A stretch of DNA of 64,000 bases, taken from NCBI RefSeq assembly GCF_050624435.1, contig NC_134538.1, positions 121,431,937 through 121,495,936 of the forward strand. Reading direction: 5' to 3'. The stretch's first letter is position 1. Each line of letters starts with the position of its first letter. The DNA is from Tenrec ecaudatus (Eukaryota > Chordata > Mammalia > Afrosoricida > Tenrecidae). The position numbers and the translations under genes are program-made. Under the pieces are notes generated by a model, which saw only the letters and a program-made list of their open reading frames with translations, made no database searches and was not told the DNA's origin. Positions 1 to 63,539 of this stretch are shown here, piece by piece.

Positions 1-2010
1 CCATCAGCACCAGCTTAAGAGTCATTCTTCTGAAGCAGAGATCAGACAGAGCTCCTCTCTCCAGTCTGTGTTATCATTCTGACACCAACCACCTCCCACA
101 CCACACGCGATGCCTCTGCTGGTTTCAATAATTCATTGTAACGGCCACAGAACTCACAGGTCTCACGGATATGTTTATAACGAAGTAACAGGCTACAGTT
201 CAGGCTTAGAAATACTCCATTCTGTCTATTCCATTAAAGCAGTTTCTTCTCAGACATCCTGTAGGGAGGTCTTTCTCTGGCCTTCAGCCCCTCAGCCTGC
301 CCCTGCTTGGGCAAGTGTCACAAAGTTCTTTTTTTCCCCCAAAGTTCTTTTCTGATAAGGGCCCAAAGGTACCTCACTTTGCCACTGAGTCTTGATGCCA
401 TGGCGCTCAGCTCACTGTGAGGGCTAGGAACCCACCATGCCATCTTCTGCAGGCCTCTTGGTTCTGTTGCTGCCATTTCTTGGCCATAACGTCTCATCAT
501 TTCCACCATCTATGGTGTTACAGTTTTCTCTTTGTCTGTCTCCTGGGTAGAGGATAGATCCTGGCTGTAAAGGGCATGTTCTGTTATTGTTTCCTCTAGA
601 TTTCCCCATCTGCTCTTGGACTGGCTCTCTTTTAAATTTAGCAGGATGGTAAACTGACCGACCAATTCCCTTATTAGGGTTTCAAACACCTTATTTGCAT
701 GCCCCACTTCTACCCCATGCTGAGCACCTTATTTATATTCCTAGTCAGCCAAACAATTCCCTTGGTGGGCCACAAGCCCCTCATTTGCATGGTCCCACAT
801 AGTCCTTTGGTAACAGTTAAGACTCTGGCTATAAGGGCCATATTATATTATACAATGCACAACTGGCTCCTGTAGCCACTGGGTCTTTTCTGATTACAGG
901 GTTAACTTCCTCCTCCCAATTGTTTTACAAGTCCAAAACAGTCATTCGTAATTAGTCCTTCAGTAGGCAAGATTCCTTAGGGTGAAGTTACTCAAGTTCC
1001 AGTCATTCAAGTCTGCTGTAGTCAGGTTTCTGATCTGGTCAGGTTCTCCAAAATTTGTCTTATCTCCACCCTTTCTGGCCTCTGATAAAATCCAATGGAC
1101 AGATTATTGTCTCTTTACCCTGAGCTTCATAAGGTAAGCAGGATAGTGCTTAGGAGACTTTAGGTTTGGTCACTGTTCGACATGGTTCATAAGTGCCTCT
1201 TGCTTAGTCCACCCTTTGAGTTAGTTTCTACAATTACAGTTTTTACAGTCAAAGTTAACAAGCATTGCTCACAGTTGAATCATACAATCTCATCAGCATC
1301 TTCCTTCACCCCATTTCTTCCATGCCCCATCAGGAAAAGAGGAAGTTTTTCAGACCATCTCCTTTGTAAATTAAGTACTTGAGCCAGGAAGCTTGCTGTC
1401 TGCTGCTCTAGGTTCTGCGGCTTCAACTTCTCTGCCATGTGGTGATCTCCAGTCCACTTCTTTTCTTTCTTGATGGTAGTGGCATCTCCTTTCTGTCTCT
1501 AAAATGGCTTATTCTCAGCCTTGAGGGATGGCAAAATTAATCAGTCCTCATATTAAGGTTTTGTGTACTTTATTTACATTCCCAAACAAGTGCCATAACC
1601 CTTTATTTACCTTCTTAGCAAGTTATCTGGTCCCTTGGTGAGCTATACCCAAAACTAACTCACTGCCACTGAATCAGTGCTCATGCACAGCCCCTCCCTG
1701 TGGGTTATCCAGACTGTTAACTGCTTAAGGGAGTAGAAAGCCCAATCTTTTGCTCTTAGCCTCATGGGGTAGCAGGAGAGTAAAACCTTCAAGAGACCTT
1801 AGCTTTGGCCATAGTTAAGTGTCACCCTTTCGATAATTTTCTAAAATTACAGTTTCTATCACAATCAACCTTGTAAATATTATAGCTAAATCATACAATC
1901 CTATCACCATCTTGCTCCATCCCATCCCTTTGACAACTCCATCAAGAGAAGAGGAAGCTATTCAGTGGGGAGTCTCCCTTGTCCCACATATATCGAAATT
2001 AAGTACACCC
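1..2010 (-). repeat. Degenerate LTR-like repeat in two tandem parts
   Basis: Two blocks resemble each other. About 600-880 matches about 1500-1720 (pattern: Leu-strand pieces with TTATTTGCAT/TTATTTACAT, CCCTTGGTGGGC/CCCTTGGTGAGC, AACAGTTAAGACT/CTGTTAACTGC). About 1130-1390 matches about 1765-2005 (ATTACAGTTT, AATCATACAATC, AAGAGGAAG in the same order). A related stretch occurs at 37780-37960. The layout would fit two LTRs or a tandem LTR of an old endogenous retrovirus, probably in minus orientation, but no coding remnant is visible and the family is not recognised. It lies in intron 6. Confidence 0.4.
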
Positions 2011-2222
2011 ATGGCTGCATGTAAACCAAACACTTCATGTTATTTATCTCCCTGACGCTGCATCTCATTGTAGGTAGCCAATATTTAAATTGCATGTCCC
2101 TATCAAGCCAGTACTCTGAGAAGACAAGTATATTCTTTGAACTGAGAGTGTCTCTATCAAAAGCAGTCTGATCAAAGTAAGTCATCAAATTGTAGCAATC
2201 TAACTGTCCCTAACACAAAACC

Positions 2223-2403
2223 AAACCCACTGCTACTAAGTTAATATCAACTCACTGCGACTGCCCCATAGGCCTTCCAATGCTATATTTGGTTAAAGAA
2301 GCTGACTGTTAAATCAATCTTCCATGGAGCCGCTGTGGATTTGAACGTTTTGACCTGTTGATTTCTAGCTGAACTTCTGAACCACTGTGTCACCAGGGCT
2401 CCT
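2223..2403 (-). repeat. AfroSINE-type SINE
   Basis: Reverse-strand copy ending in the complement of GGAGCCCTGGTGACACAGTG and starting with the complement of the shared 3' end (tgagTTGATATTAAC...). It is one of about forty copies in the window with the same tRNA-derived head and RTE-like tail. Confidence 0.8.
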
Positions 2404-3295
2404 CCCAAATGACATACTATATTTCAAGTGAGTGTTTTACTGAACATAAGTTATAACTTAATAAAATTGATTTTTTAAAGTTTGATTTTAGGGAAGTGAC
2501 CACAGACATATAAATATAAATACTATCTCGATTATCCTGAGAGAATTGCATATTTGATGACTAACTCATAAGCTTCATTCCTATCTAACTAGAAAATTCC
2601 TTGTACTCTAAACTCTATCTTTTATTTCAAGTTAGTGTGAGGCCTGGTTGTAAGCTGAAGAATCTAGGAATATACAATGTCCTCATATTTACTGATTCCT
2701 TAAGGAGCCCGTTGCTAGCTGAAGACAGGGCAGCACTGAAGGCAGCCTGCTTTCATAAAGATTCACAGCTTTAGAAACTCTTAAGAGCCGTTCTACTCTT
2801 TCTTTAAGTCAGAACTGACTTGATAGCAATGTAAATGTCTTCCAAAGTAAAAGAGAACTGAAAACCTATGATCCGAAGGGGGAGAGGGGAAGGCACCAAC
2901 TTCCTTACTATACAGTAATTTAGCAGCAAGGAGTACTAAGAAAGGATTTGCCATCCATGTTTGCGTGACAGGTTGAAGACATCCTGATAGTTATAATAAA
3001 ATTACTTTCTTGCTATCTTTAACACGAAGAGATTAATGAAGCAAATTGTATTTTACAATAGTGAAAAAAATGCAAAGCTCACAATGCCTAACCTAAGCAT
3101 ATTCTTGAACCTAGTCATCTGATGTATAGTAGTTTGGTATTTGTTTTTTTTTACTGTGACACTGCTCGCCACGAAAGTAGTTTTATTACACAAACATTTT
3201 TGGGTTACCTATGAAAGGAGAGGCACAATCTCTACTCTCAAGGTGAATCTAAAGTGGGAAAGAAAGTATTTACCAAAAATAATGTAAAGGCTATT
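2404..3295. other. Intron 6 DNA without recognised genes
   Basis: Apart from the SINE at 2703-2832, this AT-rich stretch contains no ORF or repeat family that I recognise. Confidence 0.6.
2703..2832 (+). repeat. AfroSINE-type SINE, internally deleted
   Basis: Starts GGAGCCCGTTGCTAGCTGAA and ends CAGAACTGACTTGATAGCAA. The middle of the tRNA-like head is missing. Confidence 0.7.
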
Positions 3296-3432
3296 AAGAA
3301 TTATTTGACAGAGGGGCTCTAAGTAGGAAAAAACTGTTGTGAAACTGCTGATGGCAACATATGCACAAGTGTGCTGAATACACTGAATGACAGATTGTCA
3401 TAGATTTGTAAGAGCCCCCAATAAAATGACTA
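3296..3432 (+). repeat. L1 3' end (afrotherian type), diverged
   Basis: Contains the recurring terminal block ATGGCAACATATGCACAAGT ... GAGCCCCCAATAAAATGA also found at 6305, 18858, 23281 and 47600. The AATAAA near the end and an A-rich tail in other copies show the 3' terminus of a retroposon. I infer an afrotherian L1 3' UTR. Confidence 0.55.
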
Positions 3433-3589
3433 ATTATAAAGTTATTTGACAGCAATGGGTTTAGATTTTTTAAGAGAAACTTAGGGTAAGGAAAATTAAA
3501 AGCACAACCTGAAATAGAAACAAATGAACACAAAAAGAAAAATACCGACACTTAGTAAGGGAAAGATAGAAGAGCTGAAAGAAAAAGAT

Positions 3590-3692
3590 AATAAAGTCTG
3601 GAGTCAAATCTTGCACCAATCTCAGCTCTACCACCTGCTAACTATGGTAGAACAATTGATAGCCCAGAGCCTCACTATCTGTGAATGATAAA
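3590..3692 (+). repeat. MIR-like SINE fragment
   Basis: Diverged MIR order: GGAGTCAAATCTTG, CTCTACCACCTGCTAACT, then a CTCACTATCTGTGAATGA segment. It is cut off by the mariner-like terminus at 3693. Confidence 0.45.
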
Positions 3693-3745
3693 TACGAGGG
3701 GGCTTCAAAAGGTTTGTGAAAAATTTGAGTGAAAAGAAGTCCCCT
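3693..3745 (+). mobile_element. Mariner-type MITE terminus
   Basis: GAGGGGGCTTCAAAAGGTTT resembles the terminal inverted repeat of the short element at 7280-7355 and of the pieces at 38465-38535 and 47207-47325. Only one end is clear here. Confidence 0.4.
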
Positions 3746-4092
3746 AGTGGGCCAAAAGAGTAGTCCAGAAATTTTAATAAGGCAACATCTATAACATTTG
3801 CAACATGTGTAAACTGGCTTGCAGCAAGCACCAAAGAACCTTAATTTTCCTTTTAGCTTACCTCTATTTTTTTCACTTCTAGTCACTTAAAAATAATATT
3901 TGAATCAAACAGCAAATGATTAAAACTAGATGCTAGCAAAGCACGATCTTCTCTATTGCAGTTATAAAATTATGATATCGAAATACAAGAAAAAATTTTT
4001 TTTTACCACAGTAGAGATATTGGGAAACCTTCTAAGAATAAATGTAAAAGTGAAGAAAATCTTTCATTAAAATAGAAGTAGTTAATATATAC

Positions 4093-55939
<51,847 letters not shown>

Positions 55940-56004
55940 TTTGCGCTCCTGTTGTATTTACTCTCCTCCGCTGGCGGGCGCGGGGCAGGGGCGGGCCCTC
56001 GGCG

Positions 56005-56029
56005 AGGGGCGGGGCGGGGGCGGGGCGGC
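56005..56029. promoter_or_regulatory. Tandem GC boxes (Sp1/KLF type)
   Basis: Overlapping GGGGCGGGGC-type motifs about 65-90 bp upstream of the RSBN1L start codon. No TATA box is visible nearby, so this is a TATA-less, GC-box promoter. The transcription start is inferred to lie at about 55945-56000. Confidence 0.65.
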
Positions 56030-56049
56030 CGGCCCACCGGCCCGGCCTC

Positions 56050-56057
56050 CGATTGGA
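56050..56057 (-). promoter_or_regulatory. Inverted CCAAT box (NF-Y type)
   Basis: GATTGG on the plus strand reads CCAATC on the minus strand, the coding strand of RSBN1L, about 115 bp upstream of the start codon and next to the GC boxes. This is the usual NF-Y position in such promoters. Confidence 0.55.
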
Positions 56058-56394
56058 CGAACCGCCCTGAGGGATGGCTTTAGGGGCCAAAGGCGCGAAT
56101 ATGGAGTCGAGGGGGCGGGACCGCCGAGCGGACCCGCTCGGGAGGTCATCGCTCGGCGGGGCGCGGCGAGTGGCCAGCGCGATGCGAGGGGAGGGTCGTT
56201 CAAATGTCGCCAGCAGGAGTTCGGGTGCCCGGTGGGGAGTCCGAGCGGAGCCCCAGCCTCGGACGCCGAGTCCTCCTAGCCCGGGTCGCGCTCGTCGGGG
56301 CCTCGACTTCTTACTCGTGCCGCGTTCTCTTCCTTCTCTCAGGGACCCCTGCGGTCCCCGCGCTCGGAAATCCGGATTTCCGGGATGCCGGCGT

Positions 56395-56551
56395 TGATCC
56401 CTGGGCCCAGGCTTGATGGAGCAAGGCGGGGCTAAGAAAGCACTCGGTGCGGTGACCAGGAACATGGTCCTTGTTAGAGTCAACTCTTAATGTTCTGAGT
56501 GAGGTTAACTTCCTGCACGCCTACAACTTTGGGATTACTTCCGACCTTGAA
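56395..56551 (+). ncRNA. Candidate first exon of a divergent lncRNA
   Basis: On the plus strand, just outside the CpG island, the sequence leaves GC-rich promoter DNA and reaches a good donor, GAAG|GTAAGATTTT, at 56551/56552. In human an antisense lncRNA (APTR/RSBN1L-AS1) starts divergently from this promoter. No long open frame accompanies it. The start position is a guess; only the donor is directly visible. RNA evidence is needed to accept it. Confidence 0.3.
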
Positions 56552-56999
56552 GGTAAGATTTTCCTTGTGTTTGGAGAGCTTCTGGAACTATAGTGATCGG
56601 ACCCTTACTCGCACGAAGGTTTGAACATTACACTTACTATAATTGTAATCGTTTAAACTCACCAAGAAAAATCCGTCAGTGACATAGGCTTTTGAAAAAC
56701 AAAACAAAAAATTACAGGTGTCTGTGTTTTAGTGTTTCCTGGCTGTTCAGTGCCTTGCATGCTTTGTATTTTGATTTTTAGTTGGGGCCGTGGGGAGGAA
56801 TTGGGAGATGGGTTACAGTATTATGGTTTTAAACCGAGCAGGAAATGTGTTTGGGGGTGGGGTGGGGCGGGAGTAGAGAGCCACAAGTAGAGAGCCAGTT
56901 CCACAGGAGAAAGTTGAGGCAGGCTGTTTTCTAGAGTCTCCAGGAAGCGCTTCAGGGCAGCTCTGCTCTGAATTGAAATCAACTCGGTCGGTGGTCGTG
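56552..56999. other. Upstream DNA, no recognised feature
   Basis: Possible intron of a divergent transcript. A G-rich tract lies at about 56850-56872. Confidence 0.4.
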
Positions 57000-57100
57000 G
57001 GTTCGTAAATATATTTATTGAAGTATAATTGATATACAATAAATTGCACATATTTAAAGTAGGTAATTTGATCATTCTGATACATGAGTGCATACATTTA
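57000..57100 (-). repeat. L1 fragment (old eutherian type)
   Basis: TATTTATTGAAGTATAATTG ATATACAATAAATTGCACAT is the complement of a common L1 3' segment. Confidence 0.6.
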
Positions 57101-57289
57101 TAGATGTATAAACCAATATTATCTTTAGATGCCTTAAATTTTTAAGCACTGAAAATATTTGCTTCCTTTAATACGTTTGCTTCCATGCAAAGCAAGTGAA
57201 AAGTTTATCGTTGAAATTTACTGGCAGCGTAAATTTAGTGTTGCGAAAGGTGTTGGTGGAGGAACAGACAGAACACAGGGCTACACTTG

Positions 57290-57405
57290 AGTGCTGCTCA
57301 TTAACTTGGTAGCTTAGGTGCTTCACCTGTCAGGGCCTCACTTTTTCTATCTAAATGAATAGATTTAATTACATGATCGCTGAGATCCTTTGCCATTTTA
57401 AAGAA
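57290..57405 (+). repeat. MIR-like SINE fragment
   Basis: CACCTGTCAGGGCCTCACTT and GATCGCTGAGATCCTTTGCC fit a MIR. Confidence 0.5.
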
Positions 57406-58507
57406 ACATTTCAAAATCACACAGAAACCATGACAATTAAAATAGCTTGGTGATTGTACACTCCACCACATAATCTTTTATTTTTGTCAGATCTAGAATT
57501 TGTATTCACTAATCTAGTACCTTAAAACATGAGCCATATATTCCCACGACTTCCACACAGAAGGCTGAGAAATCTGACTTTTACCAAAGGGCCTAACTAA
57601 AAAGTATGCTCTTTCCTTTGTGAATTGGTTATTCGTTGCAGTGACCTTGATTACAGTGTTGTACACTGTTAACATAACCAAAATATATTTGGAGAACCTG
57701 GGCAAGAGAGTCACAATGAAGGCTCACATACCAGTCATCTAAATACTTAAGTTAGAACTCAAGAAAACGAGCTGTAATATCAAATATGCCTTATTGTACT
57801 TACCTGACAACTCCACTTTCATAATGATCTGGAAAGCCAGTCCCTTTGATCTCTCACCTTCAGCTTCTGGGTACACCATGTACCCTCAAAGACCTCACCC
57901 TCTTCTAAGCCACGATTAGGCTCCTCTGTTATTTCTTTCTTCTCATCCTCTTTTCTTTTATTTTTTTTATTGTCGCCAAATATATGTGTAACAAAACAGT
58001 TGGCATTTCAACCATCTTCACCTGTGTACTTCAGTGGTGTCAATTCTTCTGTGACTGTTAGTTTCGGTTCCACTTTGATCTGTTCTCAGATTAGACTACT
58101 ACTGTCCATTCCGTTTTGCTCTCTGTTGTTGCAGTTGATCCCTGGGTCGTCTCCTTGACCCCTTCCAAGTGCATTCTCTGTACCAACAACTTCAGTGAAA
58201 GCATAACTACTGTGCACCCAGTGTCTCCACCTTCTAATCTCAAACCTGCCGCCCTCTGGAGACACATTCTGTACTTTTTTCTTTTATTTTTTCACATTCT
58301 GTACTTTTGGAGGCCATTCACTTTCTGAGCTAGGTATCACCTCATCAGTTGTGCATCACAGAATTTCACGTTACTGTTTCCCTTTATGTATCATTGCAAA
58401 AACTGCATTTCATATGAACAGTATTGCTGTTCAATCCTTGACTGACTTGTTGTTTACATTTATTGAAAACTTTGATATTTGGCTCATATCCTTCCCCTCT
58501 CCCCCTG
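57406..58507. other. Upstream DNA, mostly unassigned
   Basis: The stretch 57965-58480 looks like antisense L1-derived sequence but is too diverged for a firm call. No gene supported. Confidence 0.4.
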
Positions 58508-58860
58508 AAGCCCTGATGGCACAATGAGTAAGCACTGGGCTGATAAAACAAAAGGTTGGCAGTTCAAAGCTCCCAGCCGCCCTATGGAAGAAGAATACAG
58601 CTCTGTGCTTCCAGAAACAGTCATAGCCTTGAAAACCTTAGAAAGCAGTTCTACACGTCAGAATGTACTTGTCCACAGCAGTGTTTTGGACCTTTCACCA
58701 TTCACCTTACTGACTTCAGTGTTCATGCTAACACTCTTGCTTGTTTCCTCTTGTTTTGCATTTTCTTTCCGTCATGAATTCCAATCTCCCCTCCCCTGGT
58801 TTCACCCTGGCCCTTAGCGTTGCTGTGAGTCACAGGAATTTGGTTTTTGGTTTAGATTTT
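58508..58860 (+). repeat. AfroSINE-type SINE split by an insertion
   Basis: The head and body occupy 58508-58663 (GAAGCCCTGATGGCACAATG ... AAAGCAGTTCTACA). The tail reappears at 58816-58860 (GTTGCTGTGAGTCACAGGAA TTTGG). The 150 bp between them are a foreign insertion of unknown type. Confidence 0.6.
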
Positions 58861-59570
58861 TTTGTTCTTCCTGTCGCTCTCTGCTCTTTCGGGTCTACCA
58901 CCTTCAACTACAGTGCTTGGTTCTCCTTTCTCACACTGCGCACATGACACCTTGCCCTGTGACCCCAGGAGAGCTTCCAGGCACTCTCTTACATTTGAAT
59001 TTCAAATAAATAACAATTTTTACTAGAAAAGATATTTGGAAATATTATACTGAAAATACTCTTTATCTGAAATCCAAATTTAACCGGGCATGATAATACC
59101 CCCTTCTTTCTTTTTTTAGAAACATGGCAACCTGATAGATTTTCTTTACTACTTTTCCCTATCCAACTTAAAATCTGCTATGTATTATCTATCCCAGCCA
59201 TTTGACAGCAGTGTAACCTTACATTACATGGCCCCTTGGTAGCTCTGTGTATGTCTGTGCATGCGTGCATAGACAAACACAGCAAACCTTAGATTCGTTG
59301 GTGATTTCTTCAGCCTCCACCAACCTGAGCTCTCTCTTTAAATGTACGTAAGTACTTCCCATCACACTGGTGACAATCATCAAACATAGAAAGTAAAAAA
59401 GGCTCTGATCAAGGCCCCAGGTTTGAGCCAAATATGATAAATTGAGTTACTACATATGGACATAACTAAAGTAACTGATTTGGGGCTGGGGAGGCAATTA
59501 TTATAAACTTGGGTTACAAGGGGAAGAATTAAGCAGCCAAATAGTCTTTGTTTTGCTATAATACCCAGAA
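58861..59570. other. Upstream DNA without recognised genes
   Basis: No supported ORF or repeat. Confidence 0.5.
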
Positions 59571-59640
59571 ACTCAATGCCATCAGGTTGCTATGGACTCA
59601 TAGCAACCCACTGTTACCGGAGTAGAAAATCCAGAAGGGG
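59571..59640 (-). repeat. AfroSINE-type SINE, short fragment
   Basis: AACTCAATGCCATCAGGTTG CTATGGACTCATAG, 3' end only. Confidence 0.6.
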
Positions 59641-59785
59641 TGACGGTTAATAAATAAATAAATGATGGAGTTGAGACAATTGGGCAAATTTAACTGCCAC
59701 TAGCAATTCACTGGGTTGAAGAAATATTTCAGACTCGTCATGTCATGTCCTCCTGATAGTCTGCACACTCTCCCTCCTCTTCTGG

Positions 59786-59961
59786 AGCCCAGGTAGCACT
59801 ATTGGGTAAGGGTTGGAGTTGCTACCTACTCGGTCAGTGGTTCAAACTCACCAGCCACTTTGATGGAGAAAGATGAGACTATTCTGTGCTCACAAATATT
59901 GAGACTCTTGGAAGCCCTATATAGGACCCTATGACTCCATGGTATTGGGTTTGGGGTTTGC
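59786..59961 (+). repeat. AfroSINE-type SINE
   Basis: GGAGCCCAGGTAGCACTATT to GGTATTGGGTTTGGGGTTTG. Confidence 0.8.
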
Positions 59962-60177
59962 TTCTTCATCTCAGACTGTAGTAAATGGGACACGCTTTCA
60001 AGTATTTAATTGAAGGGACTTTTTTCTCCTCTCATTTTTCTTTCCCCTAGTAGCCAATAAAAGGAATATTGTCTGTAACATCAATGAATTACCTAAATTA
60101 ATGGCTTCCCAGTTCTCTAAAGTTGACTGCACTCAGATCTGAGTGTGTGCCCTTGAACTCATTATCTTCCACTCCAC

Positions 60178-60381
60178 ACTTACTGCCATGGAGTTGATTT
60201 TGACTCATAGCACTTTATATGACAGAATACATCAGCCCCTGTAGGGTTTCTGCGACTTTAACTCTTTACAGGAGCAGAGCAGACAGCTTTATCTTTCTCC
60301 CAAGAAGTGACTGTTAGGTTTGAACTGCTGTCCTTGTGGTTAGTAGCTCAATTTGTACCACACTATACCACCAGTGCTATT
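60178..60381 (-). repeat. AfroSINE-type SINE
   Basis: CTTACTGCCATGGAGTTGAT to CACTATACCACCAGTGCTAT. Confidence 0.85.
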
Positions 60382-60520
60382 TAGCTTTTGTCACAGATGT
60401 ATCAAAAACATCTCAAACTTAACGTGTGTGGCAAAAACTTATTAGTTTCCTGCCCAGTATGTTTTCCTTCTGCCTTACAACCTGAACCCCTGTCTCATTA
60501 AAGTTGCAGTGTGTCCAGAT

Positions 60521-60727
60521 AAAGAGCCCTAGTGGCATTGTGATTATGCATTAGGCTGCTCACCTCAAGGTTAGCAGTTTGAAACCACCAGCTGCTCCAA
60601 GAGAGAACGACAAGGCTTTCTGCTCCCATGAACAGTTACAGTCTCGGAACCCCACAGGTAGGGTTGTATCCTTTCATGTGGGATCACTTTGAGTCAGCAT
60701 TGATGCAATGGCAGTGAGGTTCAGTTT
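60521..60727 (+). repeat. AfroSINE-type SINE
   Basis: AAAGAGCCCTAGTGGCATTG to GATGCAATGGCAGTGAGGTT. Confidence 0.85.
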
Positions 60728-60834
60728 CTGAGTACCCAGACGGTGGGGGTGGGGGGCTGCCCAGCCATTCTTGTTCCTAAGGATGGCCATGGGATACAGT
60801 TCTGACAGAACTCTTAAGGATGACCAATGAGCTA

Positions 60835-60962
60835 TGAAGGAACCTTGGTTGTGTAGGGGTTGAACTGCTGCTAACTGAAAGGTGAGCATTAGAAGTGCAA
60901 TTGCTCTGTGGGAGGGGGGCGCAATGTGGCAGTTGGCTTCCATAAAGATAACCATTTGACAG
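60835..60962 (+). repeat. AfroSINE-type SINE, 3' truncated
   Basis: GAAGGAACCTTGGTTGTGTA to CTTCCATAAAGATAACC, joined to an L1 end. Confidence 0.7.
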
Positions 60963-61115
60963 CTATTAGTAGGTTAAGAGGAAGCAACAAGAGAAAAGAA
61001 ATCAAACCTGGGGCAGGGGAACTGGAGGGTAAACTAATGGAGTGTTTGATAAATAGTTTAAACTGTTCACAAAAAAATTGATCTGAAATGTAAACCCCAC
61101 CTAATTCACTTTTTT
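60963..61115 (+). repeat. L1 3' end fragment
   Basis: CTGGAGGGTAAACTAATGGA, TGTAAACCCCACCTAATTCA; similar to the end at 9885-9925. Confidence 0.5.
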
Positions 61116-61520
61116 AAAAAAACAAAATGACCAACTTAGAAACCCTGGGGGGTACTTCCTTCCCCTCTGTGCTGTAGGATCACGGTCTCCGATATCTAGT
61201 GTTTGTAGCGTTAACAGCAGTATCACAAGTGGGTGGTTTAGCAAGCGAAGGTCTTGGCTCACCGTTTAGGAAGCTAAAAGCAAAGATTCAAAGCAGCAGC
61301 ACTTTCTCTGTTGTTTCTTGAGGAAGCTCCAGGTCGCCTCCGCTTCGGCTTCCTGGTTCCTGAGAGATCTCCAGATGTCTTGACATTTGTCTTATCCTGT
61401 CTACTCTGCTGGCTTCTTTTATCTCTTTTATACATAATTTTGCTTCATTAACAAGACAGCCCGTGCCCAAATGAGATGATATTCATAGACATAGAGGCTT
61501 GAACTGACTGCACATATTTT

Positions 61521-61738
61521 GTTGTTAGGTGTTGTTGAGTTGCTTCCGACTCAATGACTTTCTGTACAATCGAACAAACCGGTGCCCGGTCCTACACAGT
61601 CCTCACAATTGTCATGTTGAAGCTGACAATTGCAGCCACTGTGTCAATCCATGTTGTTGAGGGTCTTCCTCTTTTTCACTGCCCTTCTACTTCACCAAGC
61701 ACGAGGTCCTTCTGCAGGGACTGATCCCTCCTGGTAAT
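61521..61738 (-). repeat. BovB/RTE LINE 3' end
   Basis: GTTGTTAGGTGTTGTTGAGT, GCCACTGTGTCAATCCATGT TGTTGAGGGTCTTCC, CAGGGACTGATCCCTCCTG. About 218 bp, better preserved than the copy at 46434. Confidence 0.9.
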
Positions 61739-62368
61739 ATTTTTTGGAGGGACAGATGTCATTGTCTAATTGTCACTATGAGTGTGAATCGACTGGCCAG
61801 CCCTACTGGGCTGAGGAGAGTGAAAGTCTTTGGGTAATGTTTTCAGAAAGACTCTTGAAAATGGTGGGATCAGAGAGGGACACTAGGCTATGTACCCTTT
61901 TCTCTTTCTTACTTGGCTTGGCATTTGGATAAGGGGAAAAAGAATAGTCGCCATTGAGATTGTAAGCTCGCGGTTCCTGATTTCTTATTCAACAAGTCAG
62001 TTACCAGTAAGTTGCATTCTCACCCCTTAACCAGTCATATCCTTTCACAACAAATGTGGCCCAACCACTTACTCAGCCGCCACCTTCTTTCCAGTCTGAG
62101 GATGTACGTAAGGCTCAGGAGGAGGAGAGCAGGCTGCGGGCTGGGGAGTGGGGCGGACACTGCTTCAAGGCTTCCTTTGAGAACCGGTAGCAACCACGAA
62201 GCAGGAAGCAGAAAGTGACAAAGAACAAAAAGATGAAATAGTAAATGGAAACCATCCATAAATGTCTTTTCCGGTCTTAATTTTAATGGCATAATTTTTA
62301 TGTGGAAGAAAAAAAATTCAGGTCATTCTTAAAATGATACCATTTTAAGAAAAGAGTAAGAACCGAAA
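61739..62368. other. Upstream DNA without recognised genes
   Basis: A short SINE tail-like piece (CACTATGAGTGTGAATCGAC) lies at 61773-61800. The rest is unassigned. Confidence 0.45.
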
Positions 62369-62567
62369 TGAAACTCACTGCCATCAAGCAGTGATGACGC
62401 ATAGCAGCCCTGTAGGTGGGGGAGGATTCCCCCTGTGGGTTTCTGAGACTGTACCTCTTGATGTGAGTAGAAAGCCTCATCTTAATCCTGAGGAACAGCT
62501 GGTGGTTTCAAACTGCTGACCTTACGGTTAGCAGCCTAGCTCTTAACCAGTATGCTGCCAGGGCTTC
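62369..62567 (-). repeat. AfroSINE-type SINE
   Basis: AAACTCACTGCCATCAAGCA to GTATGCTGCCAGGGCTTCT, well preserved. Confidence 0.85.
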
Positions 62568-63539
62568 TAGAAAGGTATAACAAGAACCTCGCTCAATTAT
62601 GTAGCCCTCTAAGAGGAAAGCATCCGTTTTCTACTTTGGGCAAGCTGTTCAGGAAGGGGAATGATTTTAGCTAAGAACCGGTGGGCAGAGGGTAAATGAA
62701 AGCGTGTGGTGATTTGGAAGGCTAAGTGTGGCAAAGGAGAGTGTAAAGAAAATGCTAGACTCAGCTTCTCAGGATTAAAATCTTGACCCAATCTGCAAAT
62801 TTCCTTGACCACAATCCTTTGCTTGCTTCTTGTTCTAGAGAACTTCACTTGTAGGGCAACTGTTCTCTGCTTCACAGTGCTCACCACACTGTGGGTAGGT
62901 AGGTAGTGCATGCCGAATACCTCATGAACCACATGCTTGTGGCATTTCACTTTATTCCAGGATTTGAAAACCTCGTCCAAGGCAGTGTCCTCGGATGAGC
63001 TGGGCTCCTGTGCTCATTCTGACGCTAAGCCAGGTCTCTTTCTAATAGGCCTGATCTCGTGAGAGGAAGCTGAAGGCTAAAACATCAAAAATTTAGATCC
63101 TAGTATTAATTAAAAGTTTTATTTCACTAAGAGTTGTATTCAGAAAAATACACATTTAAAAAGAGGCGTTGTTTCTTCAGGTGCTGTGTTTGCAATGCAT
63201 TTATCATAGACACATAGAAAAGAACAAGCTAAGAGAAAGAAAGGAAGAAGAGTCCGGGAAGCTTGGGAAGCAAGGAAAGACTTGCAGAGACACTGCCTCG
63301 AGCTTTTATAGGTACTGCATAATTCATCTGCCCACAGAAAACCTGGGTAGCTCTTCTGAAGCAGCTGTGTAGTGAAGTACCAGATTCTAAGGAAGAGTGA
63401 GCCTCAGTGAAGAGTACTGTCCTCATTGCAATTATCACCACAAAATTATACACTTCCACAAAGGTGTCCTTTCACTATTTTAGCTTTATAGATACTACTC
63501 TCTCAAGCTTCTCTGTGTGTAGTTCATTTGTGGATGGTG
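62568..63539. other. Upstream DNA, no supported gene
   Basis: A minus-strand open frame of 123 codons at 62609-62980 has no recognised similarity. Nothing else supported. Confidence 0.45.

Noticed and set aside
62609-62980. 123-codon minus-strand ORF upstream of RSBN1L
   Set aside because: No recognised similarity, no splice or promoter context; kept only as unassigned DNA.
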